Source of the DNA: JBBRVW01 sp963784645
GTDB lineage: Bacteria; Actinomycetota; Actinomycetes; JACCUZ01
Reading direction: 5' to 3'
Assembly (NCBI GenBank): GCA_963784645.1
Contig: CAWARY010000005.1
Location: 310,001-374,000 of the forward strand
Length of the DNA: 64,000 bases
Positions within the stretch are counted from its first letter, which is position 1; the number at the start of each line of letters is the position of its first letter. A model generated the notes under the pieces. The model was not told the DNA's origin. It saw only the letters and a list, made by a program, of their open reading frames with translations, and made no database searches. The position numbers and the translations under genes are program-made. Below, in pieces: positions 36,197 to 44,395 of this stretch.

Positions 36197-36203
36197 TGCC
36201 ATC

Positions 36204-37400
36204 ATGCCCGCCGAGCCCTCGACAGTGACGGACGACGTGCCGAACCCGGTCTGGGGCGACGACTGGCCGCAGGTCCGTGACCTCTGGCCGCTCGAGCCGA
36301 CCGTGGCGCACCTCAACCACGGGTCGTACGGCGCCGTCCCGACCGCGGTGCTGGAGGAGCAGCAGTCCTGGCGGGAGCGGATGGAGGCCAACCCGGACCG
36401 CTTCTTCGGTCGCGAGCTGGCCGGCGCGCTGGCCGCCGCCCGGTCCGAGGTGGGCGCCTTCCTCGGGGCGGGCGAGGGGTCGCTGGCGTTCGTCCCCAAC
36501 GCCACCACCGGCGCCAGCACGGTGCTTGCGGCGTTCCCGCTCGAGGCCGGCGACCGCGTCCTGGTCACCGACCACAGCTACGGCGCCGTCCGCATCGCCG
36601 CCCAGCGGTTCAGCCAGGACCGCGGCGCGGCACTGGACACCGTCCACGTGCCGCTCGACGCCTCCGACACCGACGTGGTGGCCCGCGTCCTCGCCGCGGT
36701 CACCGACCGGACCCGCCTGGTGGTGCTCGACCACGTCACGTCGCCCACCGCACGGCGGATGCCGCTGGTCGGGCTGGTGCCCGAGCTGCGGGCGCGCGGG
36801 GTCGCAGTGCTCGTCGACGGGGCGCACGCGCCCGGGATGCTCGACCTCGACATCGAGGCCGTAGGTGCCGACTTCTACCTCGGCAACCTGCACAAGTGGG
36901 CGTGCGCGCCGCGCGGCACTGCGGTGCTGCACGCCGCCGAGCGCTGGCGGCCGGTGCTGCGCCCGCTGGTCGCGTCGTGGGGCGAGGCGGACGGGTTCCC
37001 GCTGGCCTTCGACGAGACCGGCACCGAGGACCCGACCGCCTGGCTGTCCGCCCCGCGTGCCCTGCGGGTGCTGGGGCAGCTCGGGCTGGACCGGGTGCGC
37101 CGGCACAACGTCGAGCTCGCCGTGGCCGGTCAGCACGAGGTGGGGCGGGCGCTCGGTGTCCCCGCGCGGGACCTCCCGCGCGACGCCGCCGTGTCGATGC
37201 AGCTCGTGCCGCTGCCCGCGGGCATCGCGGCGACCCGGGACGACGCCACCGCCCTGCAGGCCAGGCTCGGCGAGGAGTCGGCGGTCGAGGTGGCCGTCAC
37301 CTGTTGGCAGGAGCAGGGGTTCGTGCGCCTGTCGGCGCACGCGTACAACGCACCTGCCGACTACCGCCGGCTGGCCGCGGACCTCCCGTCCCTGATCTGA
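36204..37400 (+). CDS. Class V aminotransferase-fold PLP enzyme (isopenicillin N epimerase-like)
   Basis: A 398-residue PLP-dependent enzyme. The N-terminus AHLNHGSYGAVPTAVLEEQ is typical of the isopenicillin-N-epimerase-like branch. FVPNATTGASTVL binds the cofactor phosphate, VDGAHAPGML holds the pyridine-binding Asp, and GNLHKWACAPRG carries the Schiff-base Lys. Cysteine desulfurase activity is unlikely, as the characteristic loop cysteine is not seen. The substrate is unknown. It ends 25 nt before the convergent cupin gene. Confidence 0.85.
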   Translation: MPAEPSTVTDDVPNPVWGDDWPQVRDLWPLEPTVAHLNHGSYGAVPTAVLEEQQSWRERMEANPDRFFGRELAGALAAARSEVGAFLGAGEGSLAFVPNATTGASTVLAAFPLEAGDRVLVTDHSYGAVRIAAQRFSQDRGAALDTVHVPLDASDTDVVARVLAAVTDRTRLVVLDHVTSPTARRMPLVGLVPELRARGVAVLVDGAHAPGMLDLDIEAVGADFYLGNLHKWACAPRGTAVLHAAERWRPVLRPLVASWGEADGFPLAFDETGTEDPTAWLSAPRALRVLGQLGLDRVRRHNVELAVAGQHEVGRALGVPARDLPRDAAVSMQLVPLPAGIAATRDDATALQARLGEESAVEVAVTCWQEQGFVRLSAHAYNAPADYRRLAADLPSLI

Positions 37401-37425
37401 GGTGGCCGGGCGGTGCCGAACCCGC

Positions 37426-37812
37426 TCACGCCTCGCGGCGCTCGGCGGTGAGGTGACCCGGCGTGTCCCCGGTGTTGACGGTCGCGCTCGGCTCCACGAG
37501 CAGGACCTCCGCCCAGTCGGCCGAGCGAGGGCGGTGCGGCACCCCACGCGGCACGACGTAGAGCTGGCCCGGGCCGAGCCTCACCTCGGCGTCGTCGAGC
37601 TCGATCGTGAGCGATCCCCGCAGCACGAGGAACACCTCGTCGGTCTCGGGGTGGGTGTGCCGGGTGAACTCGCCCAGCGTCCGCACCACGCGCAGGTCGT
37701 AGTCGTTGAGGGTGGCGACCGTTCGCGGCCGCCATGGCTCGTCGACGCCGGCCAGGACGGCGGCGAGGTCGACAGGGTCGACGGGGTGCACGGGGTCGAC
37801 GTGAGGTGTCAT
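37426..37812 (-). CDS. Cupin-domain protein
   Basis: A 128-residue single-domain cupin. The metal-binding motif 1 is FTRHTHPETDEVFLVLRG (two His, one Glu) and motif 2 is GQLYVVPRGVPHRP (final His), so a mononuclear metal site is likely. Enzyme or sensor function cannot be assigned. CATCCT sits 7 nt upstream of the ATG, again resembling a leaderless start. Confidence 0.85.
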   Translation of the reverse strand: MTPHVDPVHPVDPVDLAAVLAGVDEPWRPRTVATLNDYDLRVVRTLGEFTRHTHPETDEVFLVLRGSLTIELDDAEVRLGPGQLYVVPRGVPHRPRSADWAEVLLVEPSATVNTGDTPGHLTAERREA

Positions 37813-37873
37813 GCCCGCCAGGATGCCGCCCGGCTGCCCCCGGTCGCGCCGACCCAGCCGCCCGCCCCGCAGC

Positions 37874-38467
37874 TCACCCACCCGGCGGTCCCGTGGACCA
37901 CACCGGCAGCAGGCGCACCCGCACGGCGCCCAGCAGCCCCCACGGGTCGAGGTAGGTGGTCCCGCGGCGCAGTCCCCAGTGCAGGCACGCGACGGGCGGG
38001 CAGTGGCTGCCGGCCGCCGCCAGCAGCCCGAGCAGCTGTCCCGCCTGCACCGGGTCGCCGCGGCGCACCGCAGGGGTGACCGGCTGGTAGGTGGTGCGCA
38101 GACCGCCGGCGTGATCGACGGACACCACCCCGTGGCCGGCGACCCGGCCGGCGAAGGCGACCACGCCGGCTCCCGCCGCCAGCACCCGGGCAGCCGGAGC
38201 GGCGGCGAGGTCCACACCTCGGTGGCCTGGCGCGTAGGGGCCGGCGGGCGGGGCGAACGCGGCCACGACCGCGGCCGGCGGCTGCAGCGGCAGCCGCCAG
38301 CCCCCGGCGCCGGCCCGCTCGGCGGTGGGCGCGGCCGTCGCCTCCACGGGACCGGGCGCGCCCACCGCGCCGAGCAGCCCGGCCTGGCCGAGCAGGACCA
38401 GGGCGGCGAGCGAGCGCCGGAGGGACCGCAGGGCACGGCCGGGAGGGGGAGCCTGGCGCAGCCGCAT
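37874..38467 (-). CDS. M23-family peptidase (peptidoglycan endopeptidase-like), exported
   Basis: A 197-residue protein with a twin-Arg-rich N-terminus and a hydrophobic signal segment (SLAALVLLGQAGLLGAVGA). The LytM/M23 domain follows, with zinc ligands in GHRGVDLA (H-x3-D) and CLHWGL (H-x-H region partly degenerate: Leu-His-Trp). The small size and degenerate third ligand make it either a minimal hydrolase or a regulator. An M23 gene next to rpsB is a recurrent actinobacterial arrangement. CAGGCT lies 6 nt before the ATG. Confidence 0.82.
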   Translation of the reverse strand: MRLRQAPPPGRALRSLRRSLAALVLLGQAGLLGAVGAPGPVEATAAPTAERAGAGGWRLPLQPPAAVVAAFAPPAGPYAPGHRGVDLAAAPAARVLAAGAGVVAFAGRVAGHGVVSVDHAGGLRTTYQPVTPAVRRGDPVQAGQLLGLLAAAGSHCPPVACLHWGLRRGTTYLDPWGLLGAVRVRLLPVWSTGPPGG

Positions 38468-38835
38468 GACCCGAGCCTGGGGGCCGGCAGCTCCTCGGTG
38501 GCGGCCTCGGACGGCTTCTGTGGACGCGGGCGCCGGGACGCCCGCCTGTGGAGGGTCGCCCGATTCGGCCGCGGGCGCCGCCCGGCGTACACTGCTGCCA
38601 GCGGCCCGTCTCGGCGGGCCGACTTCGCACGCCCGCAGTCCGCCACCGGCCGGCTCCCTGAGCCGGCGCCGGCGGGAGCGCGCTCACCGGTCCGCCCGAC
38701 CTCGCGACGAGGAGACGGCGGCGAGCGTGCTCGCGGGGGTCAGGACGTGACCGGCCGACCGGCCGGGCGCGAGAGAACCGACAGGCGCAGGCCGCTCGCT
38801 GACGCGGGCCGCGGCGCGGGAAAGAGAAAGCCACG
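38468..38835 (+). promoter_or_regulatory. rpsB promoter and structured leader region
   Basis: This 368-bp gap has no gene. A promoter is visible as TTCGGC (38564-38569), an 18-nt spacer and TACACT (38588-38593). Downstream are two stem-loops: CGGCCCG with its complement (38602-38621) and GCCGGCTC with its complement (38649-38667). They lie in the first 80 nt of a leader of about 240 nt, where S2-mediated feedback control would be expected in many bacteria. A specific binding motif is not recognised. Confidence 0.5.
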
Positions 38836-39933
38836 ATGGCTGGCACCAACCAGGTCGTCTCGATGAAGCAGCTGCTCGAGAGCGGCGTGCACTTCGGGCA
38901 CCAGACCCGCCGGTGGAACCCCAAGATGAAGCGCTTCATCTTCACCGAGCGCAACGGCATCTACATCATCGACCTGCAGCAGTCGCTGTCCTACATCGAC
39001 CGCGCGTACGAGTTCATCAAGGAGACCGTCGCCCACGGCGGCTCGGTGATGTTCATCGGCACCAAGAAGCAGGCACAGGAGGCGATCGCCGAGCAGGCGA
39101 CCCGCGTCGGCATGCCCTACGTCAACCAGCGCTGGCTGGGCGGCATGCTCACCAACTTCCAGACCGTCCACGGGCGGCTGCAGCGCCTCAAGGAGCTCGA
39201 GCAGCTCGACTTCGACGACGTGCCCGGCTCGGGCATGACGAAGAAGGAGCTGCTGGTCCTGCGTCGCGAGAAGGACAAGCTCACCAAGACTCTCGGCGGT
39301 ATCCGTGACATGTCGCGGGTCCCCAGCGCCGTCTGGATCATCGACACCAAGAAGGAGCACATCGCCGTCGGCGAGGCTCACAAGCTGCACATCCCGGTCG
39401 TCGCGATCCTCGACACCAACTGCGACCCGGACGAGGTCGACTACAAGATCCCGGGCAACGACGACGCCATCCGCTCCGTCACCCTGCTCACCCGGGTGAT
39501 CGCCGACGCGGTCGCCGAGGGCCTGATGGCCCGCGTGCGCACCCAGGTCGACGGCGACGAGAAGCCCGAGGGCCTCGCCACCGACGAGCCGCTGGCAGCC
39601 TGGGAGCAGGAGCTGCTGAAGAGCGGCACGGCGGCCGAGGGCACCCCCGCCGAGGGCGCGACCGTCGAGGGCGCCGGCGTCGAGGCGCCGGCCACCTCCG
39701 AGGCCCCGGCAGCCGAGGCCCCGGCAGTCCAGGCGCCGGCAGCCGAGGCTCCCGAGGCCGAGGCCCCGGTGGCCGAGACCCCGGCTGCGGCCGAGGCCCC
39801 GGTGGCCGAGACCCCGGCTGCGGCCGAGGCGCCGGCCGACACGGCACCTGCGGCCGAGGCGCCGGCCGACACCGCACCTGCGGCCGAGGCCCCGGCCGCC
39901 GAGGGCGACAGCACCAGCGGCACGAAGGCCTGA
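38836..39933 (+). CDS. rpsB: 30S ribosomal protein S2 with a long Ala/Pro/Glu tail
   Basis: Residues 1 to about 255 are a normal S2 (LLESGVHFGHQTRRWNPKM, then RWLGGMLTNF, VAILDTNCDPDEVDYKIPGN). A tail of about 110 residues follows, made of repeated E-A-P-A-A/E-A-P-V-A-E-T units, giving 365 residues where about 280-310 is usual. The tail is encoded partly by perfect DNA repeats (39760-39885). The ATG is preceded by GAAAGAGAAAG. First gene of rpsB-tsf-pyrH-frr. Confidence 0.96.
   Translation: MAGTNQVVSMKQLLESGVHFGHQTRRWNPKMKRFIFTERNGIYIIDLQQSLSYIDRAYEFIKETVAHGGSVMFIGTKKQAQEAIAEQATRVGMPYVNQRWLGGMLTNFQTVHGRLQRLKELEQLDFDDVPGSGMTKKELLVLRREKDKLTKTLGGIRDMSRVPSAVWIIDTKKEHIAVGEAHKLHIPVVAILDTNCDPDEVDYKIPGNDDAIRSVTLLTRVIADAVAEGLMARVRTQVDGDEKPEGLATDEPLAAWEQELLKSGTAAEGTPAEGATVEGAGVEAPATSEAPAAEAPAVQAPAAEAPEAEAPVAETPAAAEAPVAETPAAAEAPADTAPAAEAPADTAPAAEAPAAEGDSTSGTKA
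39760..39885 (+). repeat. Tandem repeats inside the rpsB tail
   Basis: Two identical 33-bp units (39760-39792 and 39793-39825, encoding E-A-P-V-A-E-T-P-A-A-A) are followed by two 30-bp units differing at one base (39826-39855 and 39856-39885, encoding E-A-P-A-D-T-A-P-A-A). All units keep the reading frame, so copy-number changes would only change tail length. Confidence 0.85.
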
Positions 39934-39945
39934 GCCGCGGCCGCC

Positions 39946-39968
39946 GGCCGGTCCCAGGGGGACCGGCC
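39946..39968 (+). terminator. Perfect 10-bp hairpin between rpsB and tsf
   Basis: GGCCGGTCCC pairs exactly with GGGACCGGCC across the loop AGG, 12 nt after the rpsB stop. It may partly terminate transcription so that S2 is made in different amounts from EF-Ts, or mark an mRNA processing site. Confidence 0.6.
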
Positions 39969-40026
39969 CGGCGGTGCGTCGGCCGGCCTGTCCCCGATCC
40001 GAGAAGAGAGCGAGACTCACGAAGTC

Positions 40027-40857
40027 ATGGCGAACATCACCGCCGTTGAGGTCAAGAAGCTCCGCGACGCCACGGGCGCCGGGATGATGGCTGCGAAGAA
40101 GGCCCTCGAGGAGGCCGGCGGCGACCAGGATCAGGCCGCCGAGCTGCTGCGCATCAAGGGCGAGACGAAGGTCAAGGAGCGTGGCGCCGCGCGCAGCGCC
40201 ACCAACGGTCTCGTCGCGGCCGCCGAGGGCGCCATGATCCAGCTCAACTGCGAGACGGACTTCGTCGCGAAGAACGAGCAGTTCCAGCAGCTTGCGGCCG
40301 ACATCGTCGCCCACGCTGCCAAGACCGGCACTGCCGACCTCCCGGCCCTGCTGGCCGAGACGCTGGCCGACGGCCGCACCGTGCAGGAGAACGTCGACTC
40401 GGTGGCAGCGGTCATCGGCGAGAAGCTCGAGCTCACGGCCGTCGTCGTGCTGGGCGCCGAGGGAACCCAGGTGGCCTCCTACATGCACCGCCGCTCGTCC
40501 GACCTGCCCGCGCAGGTCGGCGTCCTCGTCGAGTTCGAGGGTTCCGACCTCGAGGCGGCCCGGGCGGCCGCGATGCAGATCGCCGCGATGCGCCCGACGT
40601 ACGTCACCCGCGGCGAGGTCCCCTCGGACGTCGTCGAGAACGAGCGACGGATCGCCGAGGCGACCGCCCGCGAGGAGGGCAAGCCGGAGCAGGCGCTGTC
40701 CAAGATCGTCGAGGGTCGCGTCAACGGCTTCTTCAAGGACGTCACCCTGCTGGAGCAGCCGTCCGTGCTGGACAGCAAGAAGACGGTCAAGGCCGTCCTC
40801 GATGCTGCCGGCGTCACCGTGAAGAGCTTCTCCCGCTTCGAGGTCGGCGGGGCCTGA
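40027..40857 (+). CDS. tsf: Translation elongation factor Ts
   Basis: A 276-residue nucleotide exchange factor for EF-Tu. The N-terminal domain starts VKKLRDATGAGMMAAKKALEE; the contact motif with EF-Tu, NCETDFVAKNEQF, is present near residue 75. The length is normal for actinobacteria. ATG with GAGCGAG upstream. Confidence 0.97.
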   Translation: MANITAVEVKKLRDATGAGMMAAKKALEEAGGDQDQAAELLRIKGETKVKERGAARSATNGLVAAAEGAMIQLNCETDFVAKNEQFQQLAADIVAHAAKTGTADLPALLAETLADGRTVQENVDSVAAVIGEKLELTAVVVLGAEGTQVASYMHRRSSDLPAQVGVLVEFEGSDLEAARAAAMQIAAMRPTYVTRGEVPSDVVENERRIAEATAREEGKPEQALSKIVEGRVNGFFKDVTLLEQPSVLDSKKTVKAVLDAAGVTVKSFSRFEVGGA

Positions 40858-40929
40858 CCGGCACGGCTGGCAGACTGGCCGGCAGAGCACCCAGGAGCAA
40901 GGCTCCACGACCACGAGGAGGCCGCGATC

Positions 40930-41709
40930 GTGCAGGGACCCACGGAGGACACCAGCGCGGTCGCGGCCTCGTCCGCGTCCGAGGGCGGCGAGGCGGACAC
41001 CTACCGCCGTGTGGTGCTCAAGCTGTCCGGCGAGGTGTTCGGCGGCGGCAAGATCGGCGTCGACCCCGATGTGGTGGCCGGCCTGGCCCGCCAGATCGCC
41101 GAGGTGGTGCGCTCGGGCGTGCAGGTCGCGATCGTCGTCGGCGGCGGCAACTTCTTCCGCGGCGCCGAGCTCCAGCAGCGCGGGATGGACCGGGCCCGCG
41201 CCGACTACATGGGCATGCTCGGCACGGTCATGAACTGCCTGGCCCTGCAGGACTTCCTGGAGAAGCAGGACGTCGAGACGCGCGTCCAGACCGCCATCGC
41301 GATGGGGCAGGTCGCCGAGCCCTACATCCCGCGCAAGGCGATCCGGCACCTCGAGAAGGGCCGCGTCGTCATCTTCGGGGCCGGTGCCGGCATGCCGTAC
41401 TTCTCCACCGACACCGTCGCCGCTCAGCGCGCCCTCGAGATCAGCGCCCAGGTGCTGCTCATGGGCAAGAAGGGCGTCGACGGGGTCTACGACGCCGACC
41501 CGGCCCAGCACCCCGACGCCGTCCGCTACGACTCGCTGTCCTACGACGAGTTCCTGGCCCGCGGCCTGAAGGTCGCCGACGCCACCGCGATCAGCCTGTG
41601 CCGCGACAACCGGCTGCCCATCGTCGTGTTCAACATGACCGAGGAGGGAAACATCGCGCGCGCGGTGCACGGCGAGAAGATCGGCACGATCATCGGCCCG
41701 GACTCCTGA
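40930..41709 (+). CDS. pyrH: UMP kinase
   Basis: Hexameric kinase converting UMP to UDP, regulated by UTP/GTP. The 259-residue protein has an N-terminal extension of about 24 residues (Ala/Ser/Glu-rich). The core follows: RRVVLKLSGEVFGGG, then VVGGGNFFRG, MDRARADYMGMLGTVMN and GAGMPYFSTDTVA. GTG 40930 has GAGGAGG upstream. Conserved place after tsf. Confidence 0.96.
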   Translation: MQGPTEDTSAVAASSASEGGEADTYRRVVLKLSGEVFGGGKIGVDPDVVAGLARQIAEVVRSGVQVAIVVGGGNFFRGAELQQRGMDRARADYMGMLGTVMNCLALQDFLEKQDVETRVQTAIAMGQVAEPYIPRKAIRHLEKGRVVIFGAGAGMPYFSTDTVAAQRALEISAQVLLMGKKGVDGVYDADPAQHPDAVRYDSLSYDEFLARGLKVADATAISLCRDNRLPIVVFNMTEEGNIARAVHGEKIGTIIGPDS

Positions 41710-41788
41710 GCACCCCGGCCACCCGGAACGAGCAGCCCCGCAGAGCGAGTACGAGACAGCACCCGACCAGACCGATGCAGGAGACCAC

Positions 41789-42346
41789 GTGATCGACGAG
41801 ACCCTCTTCGAGGCCGAGGAGAAGATGGAGAAGGCCGTCTCCGTCGCCAAGGACGACCTCTCCTCGATCCGCACCGGCCGCGCCAACCCGAGCATGTTCA
41901 ACAAGATCCTCGTCGACTACTACGGTGCCCCGACCCCGGTGAACCAGCTCGCCTCCTTCCACGTCGCCGACGCCCGGATGCTCACCCTCACGCCGTTCGA
42001 CAAGGGCGCCATGGGCGCCATCGAGAAGGCCATCCGCGACTCCGACCTCGGGGTGAACCCCACCAACGACGGCGCCATCATCCGCGTGGTGTTCCCCCAG
42101 CTGACAGAGGACCGTCGCAAGGAGTTCATCAAGGTCGCGCACAAGAAGGCGGAGGACGCCCGGATCTCGATCCGCAACGTGCGCCGGCACGCCAAGGACG
42201 AGCTCGACCGGCTGGCGAAGGACGGCGAGGTCGGCGAGGACGACGCCTCGCGCGGCGAGAAGGAGCTGGAGAAGGTCACCCAGCGGCACGTCGCCTCCGT
42301 CGACGAACTCGTCAAGCACAAGGAGGCCGAGCTCCTCGAGGTCTGA
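41789..42346 (+). CDS. frr: Ribosome recycling factor
   Basis: A 185-residue tRNA-mimic protein that, with EF-G, splits post-termination ribosomes. The start region DLSSIRTGRANPSMFNKI and the hinge VNQLASFHV are canonical. The C-terminal DELDRLAKDGEVGEDD helix completes domain I. GTG start after GAGA. It follows pyrH as usual. Confidence 0.97.
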   Translation: MIDETLFEAEEKMEKAVSVAKDDLSSIRTGRANPSMFNKILVDYYGAPTPVNQLASFHVADARMLTLTPFDKGAMGAIEKAIRDSDLGVNPTNDGAIIRVVFPQLTEDRRKEFIKVAHKKAEDARISIRNVRRHAKDELDRLAKDGEVGEDDASRGEKELEKVTQRHVASVDELVKHKEAELLEV

Positions 42347-42364
42347 GGAACCGGCCACACAGAG

Positions 42365-43252
42365 ATGACCGCCGACCAGGAGGCCCAGGGCAGCTCACCG
42401 CTCGAGCCGGTCCCGATGCAGCCGGTGCCGCCGCCGGAGCGGCGCACCCGGGCGGGCCGCAACCTGCCCGCGGCCGTCGGGGTCGGGCTGGCGCTGGGGG
42501 TCGTGGTCCTCGCCACGCTGTACCTCTGGAAGCCCGCCTTCGTCGTCGTGGTCGTGGCCGCGGCGGTGCTCGGGGTCTGGGAGCTGGGGCACGCGTTCTC
42601 GGAGGACCGGGTGCGGGTGCCCCTCGTGCCGCTGTCCGTGGGGGCGGCCGCCATCGTCGTCTCGGCGTACGCCGGGGGCAGCGAGGCGATGCTTGTCGCG
42701 CTCACCCTGACGGTGCTGGGCACGATGCTCTGGCGGGCGCCCGAGAACGCCAAGGGTTACGTGCGCGACGTCACCGCGAGCGCCTTCGCGGCGCTCTACG
42801 TCCCGTTCCTCGCCGCCTTCGCCGTGCTCATGCTGCGTCCCGACGACGGACCCGACCGGGTCGTGACGTTCGTCGTGCTGGTGGTGCTCAGCGACGTGGG
42901 CGGCTACGCAGCCGGGGTCCTGTTCGGCAGGCACCCGATGGCCCCCACGGTCAGCCCGAAGAAGTCGTGGGAGGGGTTCGGTGGGTCGGCGCTGTTCTGC
43001 GCCGTCGGGGGAGCGACAGCCCTCCCGCTGCTGCTCGACGGCGTCGCCTGGCAGGGGGCGCTCATCGGTCTGGCCGTCATGGTCACCGCCACGCTCGGCG
43101 ACCTGGGGGAGTCCATGATCAAGCGCGATCTCGGCATCAAGGACATGGGCAGCCTGCTGCCCGGCCACGGCGGTGTCATGGATCGCCTCGACTCCCTGCT
43201 GCCGGCAGCGCCGGTCGCCTACCTGCTGCTCGCCTGGCTCGTCCCGGCCTGA
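42365..43252 (+). CDS. cdsA: Phosphatidate cytidylyltransferase
   Basis: A 295-residue membrane enzyme that makes CDP-diacylglycerol, the precursor of acidic phospholipids and phosphatidylinositol. A proline-rich tail precedes about eight hydrophobic helices. The family signature near the C-terminus is SMIKRDLGIKDMGSLLPGHGGVMDRLDS, in overlapping parts. ATG start 19 nt after frr. Confidence 0.95.
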   Translation: MTADQEAQGSSPLEPVPMQPVPPPERRTRAGRNLPAAVGVGLALGVVVLATLYLWKPAFVVVVVAAAVLGVWELGHAFSEDRVRVPLVPLSVGAAAIVVSAYAGGSEAMLVALTLTVLGTMLWRAPENAKGYVRDVTASAFAALYVPFLAAFAVLMLRPDDGPDRVVTFVVLVVLSDVGGYAAGVLFGRHPMAPTVSPKKSWEGFGGSALFCAVGGATALPLLLDGVAWQGALIGLAVMVTATLGDLGESMIKRDLGIKDMGSLLPGHGGVMDRLDSLLPAAPVAYLLLAWLVPA

Positions 43253-43270
43253 CCGAAAGGATCTGAGGAC

Positions 43271-44395
43271 GTGCCCGGCTCTGCCACCCGTCCCGGTGAG
43301 CTCGTCTTCGCGGCCCCGCGCCGCGCGAAGCCACCGCGCCACCTCGCGGACCTCGACCCGGCGCAGCGTCGCGACGCCGTGGCCGAGCTGGGGGAGAAGC
43401 CGTTCCGCGCCGGTCAGCTCGCGACGCACTACTTCGACCACCTCGGCGACGACTCTGACCAGATGACCACCGTGCCGAAGGCGTCCCGCGCGCGGCTCGT
43501 CGAGGCGCTCCTGCCACCCCTGCTCACCGCGGTGCGGCACCTCGACTGTGACGGCGGCCGCACCCGGAAGACGGTGTGGCGGCTCTTCGACGGGGCCACC
43601 GTCGAGAGCGTGCTCATGCGCTACCCCAAGCGCGTCACCATGTGTGTCTCCTCGCAGGCCGGCTGCGGCATGAACTGCCCGTTCTGCGCCACCGGACAGG
43701 CGGGCCTGACCCGCAACATGTCGGCCGGCGAGATCGTCGACCAGGTCGTCGCCGGTGCCCGGATGCTGCAGCGGGGCGAGATCGCCGGCGGACCGGCCCG
43801 GATCTCCAACGTCGTCTTCATGGGCATGGGTGAGCCGCTGGCCAACTACAAAGCCGTCATCGGTGCCGTCCGCCGGCTCACCGACCCTGCACCGGACGGC
43901 CTGGGCATGTCCCAGCGCAACGTCACCGTGTCGACCGTCGGCCTGGTGCCCGCCATGGAGAAGCTCACCGCCGAGGGCCTGAACGTCACCCTCGCCCTGT
44001 CGTTGCACGCGCCCGACGACGGGTTGCGCGACGAGCTGGTGCCGGTCAACACCCGGTGGAAGGTCGCCGAGGTGCTCGACGCAGCGCACCGCTACTTCGA
44101 GGTGACCGGCCGCCGGGTGAGCATCGAGTACGCACTGATCCGCGACATCAACGACCACCGCTGGCGCGCCGACCTGCTCGGCACCGAGCTCAATCGCCGC
44201 GGCCGTGGCTGGGTGCACGTCAACCCGATCCCGCTGAATCCCACACCGGGCTCGAAGTGGACCGCGAGCGACCGCGACGTCGAGAAGACGTTCGTCGAAC
44301 GGCTGCGGGCGCACGGCATCCCCACCACGGTGAGAGACACCCGCGGTCGTGAGATCGACGGTGCCTGCGGCCAGCTCGCGGCGGTGACCGGGTGA
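43271..44395 (+). CDS. rlmN: 23S rRNA/tRNA (adenine-C2)-methyltransferase RlmN
   Basis: Radical-SAM enzyme making m2A2503 in 23S rRNA and m2A37 in some tRNAs. The iron-sulfur cluster motif CGMNCPFCATGQAG (CxxxCxxC) lies near residue 131. VFMGMGEPLANY is the next conserved block. The methyl-carrying cysteine region is at the end (DTRGREIDGACGQLA). The 374-residue length is normal. GTG start; its stop overlaps the DivIVA-like start (GTGA). Confidence 0.96.
   Translation: MPGSATRPGELVFAAPRRAKPPRHLADLDPAQRRDAVAELGEKPFRAGQLATHYFDHLGDDSDQMTTVPKASRARLVEALLPPLLTAVRHLDCDGGRTRKTVWRLFDGATVESVLMRYPKRVTMCVSSQAGCGMNCPFCATGQAGLTRNMSAGEIVDQVVAGARMLQRGEIAGGPARISNVVFMGMGEPLANYKAVIGAVRRLTDPAPDGLGMSQRNVTVSTVGLVPAMEKLTAEGLNVTLALSLHAPDDGLRDELVPVNTRWKVAEVLDAAHRYFEVTGRRVSIEYALIRDINDHRWRADLLGTELNRRGRGWVHVNPIPLNPTPGSKWTASDRDVEKTFVERLRAHGIPTTVRDTRGREIDGACGQLAAVTG

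Noticed and set aside
39760..39885. Tandem repeats considered as a CRISPR array
   Set aside because: The units are contiguous without spacers, in frame, and encode the rpsB tail.
38740..41904. Minus-strand frame of over 1000 codons opposite rpsB-tsf-pyrH
   Set aside because: Antisense to three essential translation/nucleotide genes; the repeats in it mirror the rpsB tail.
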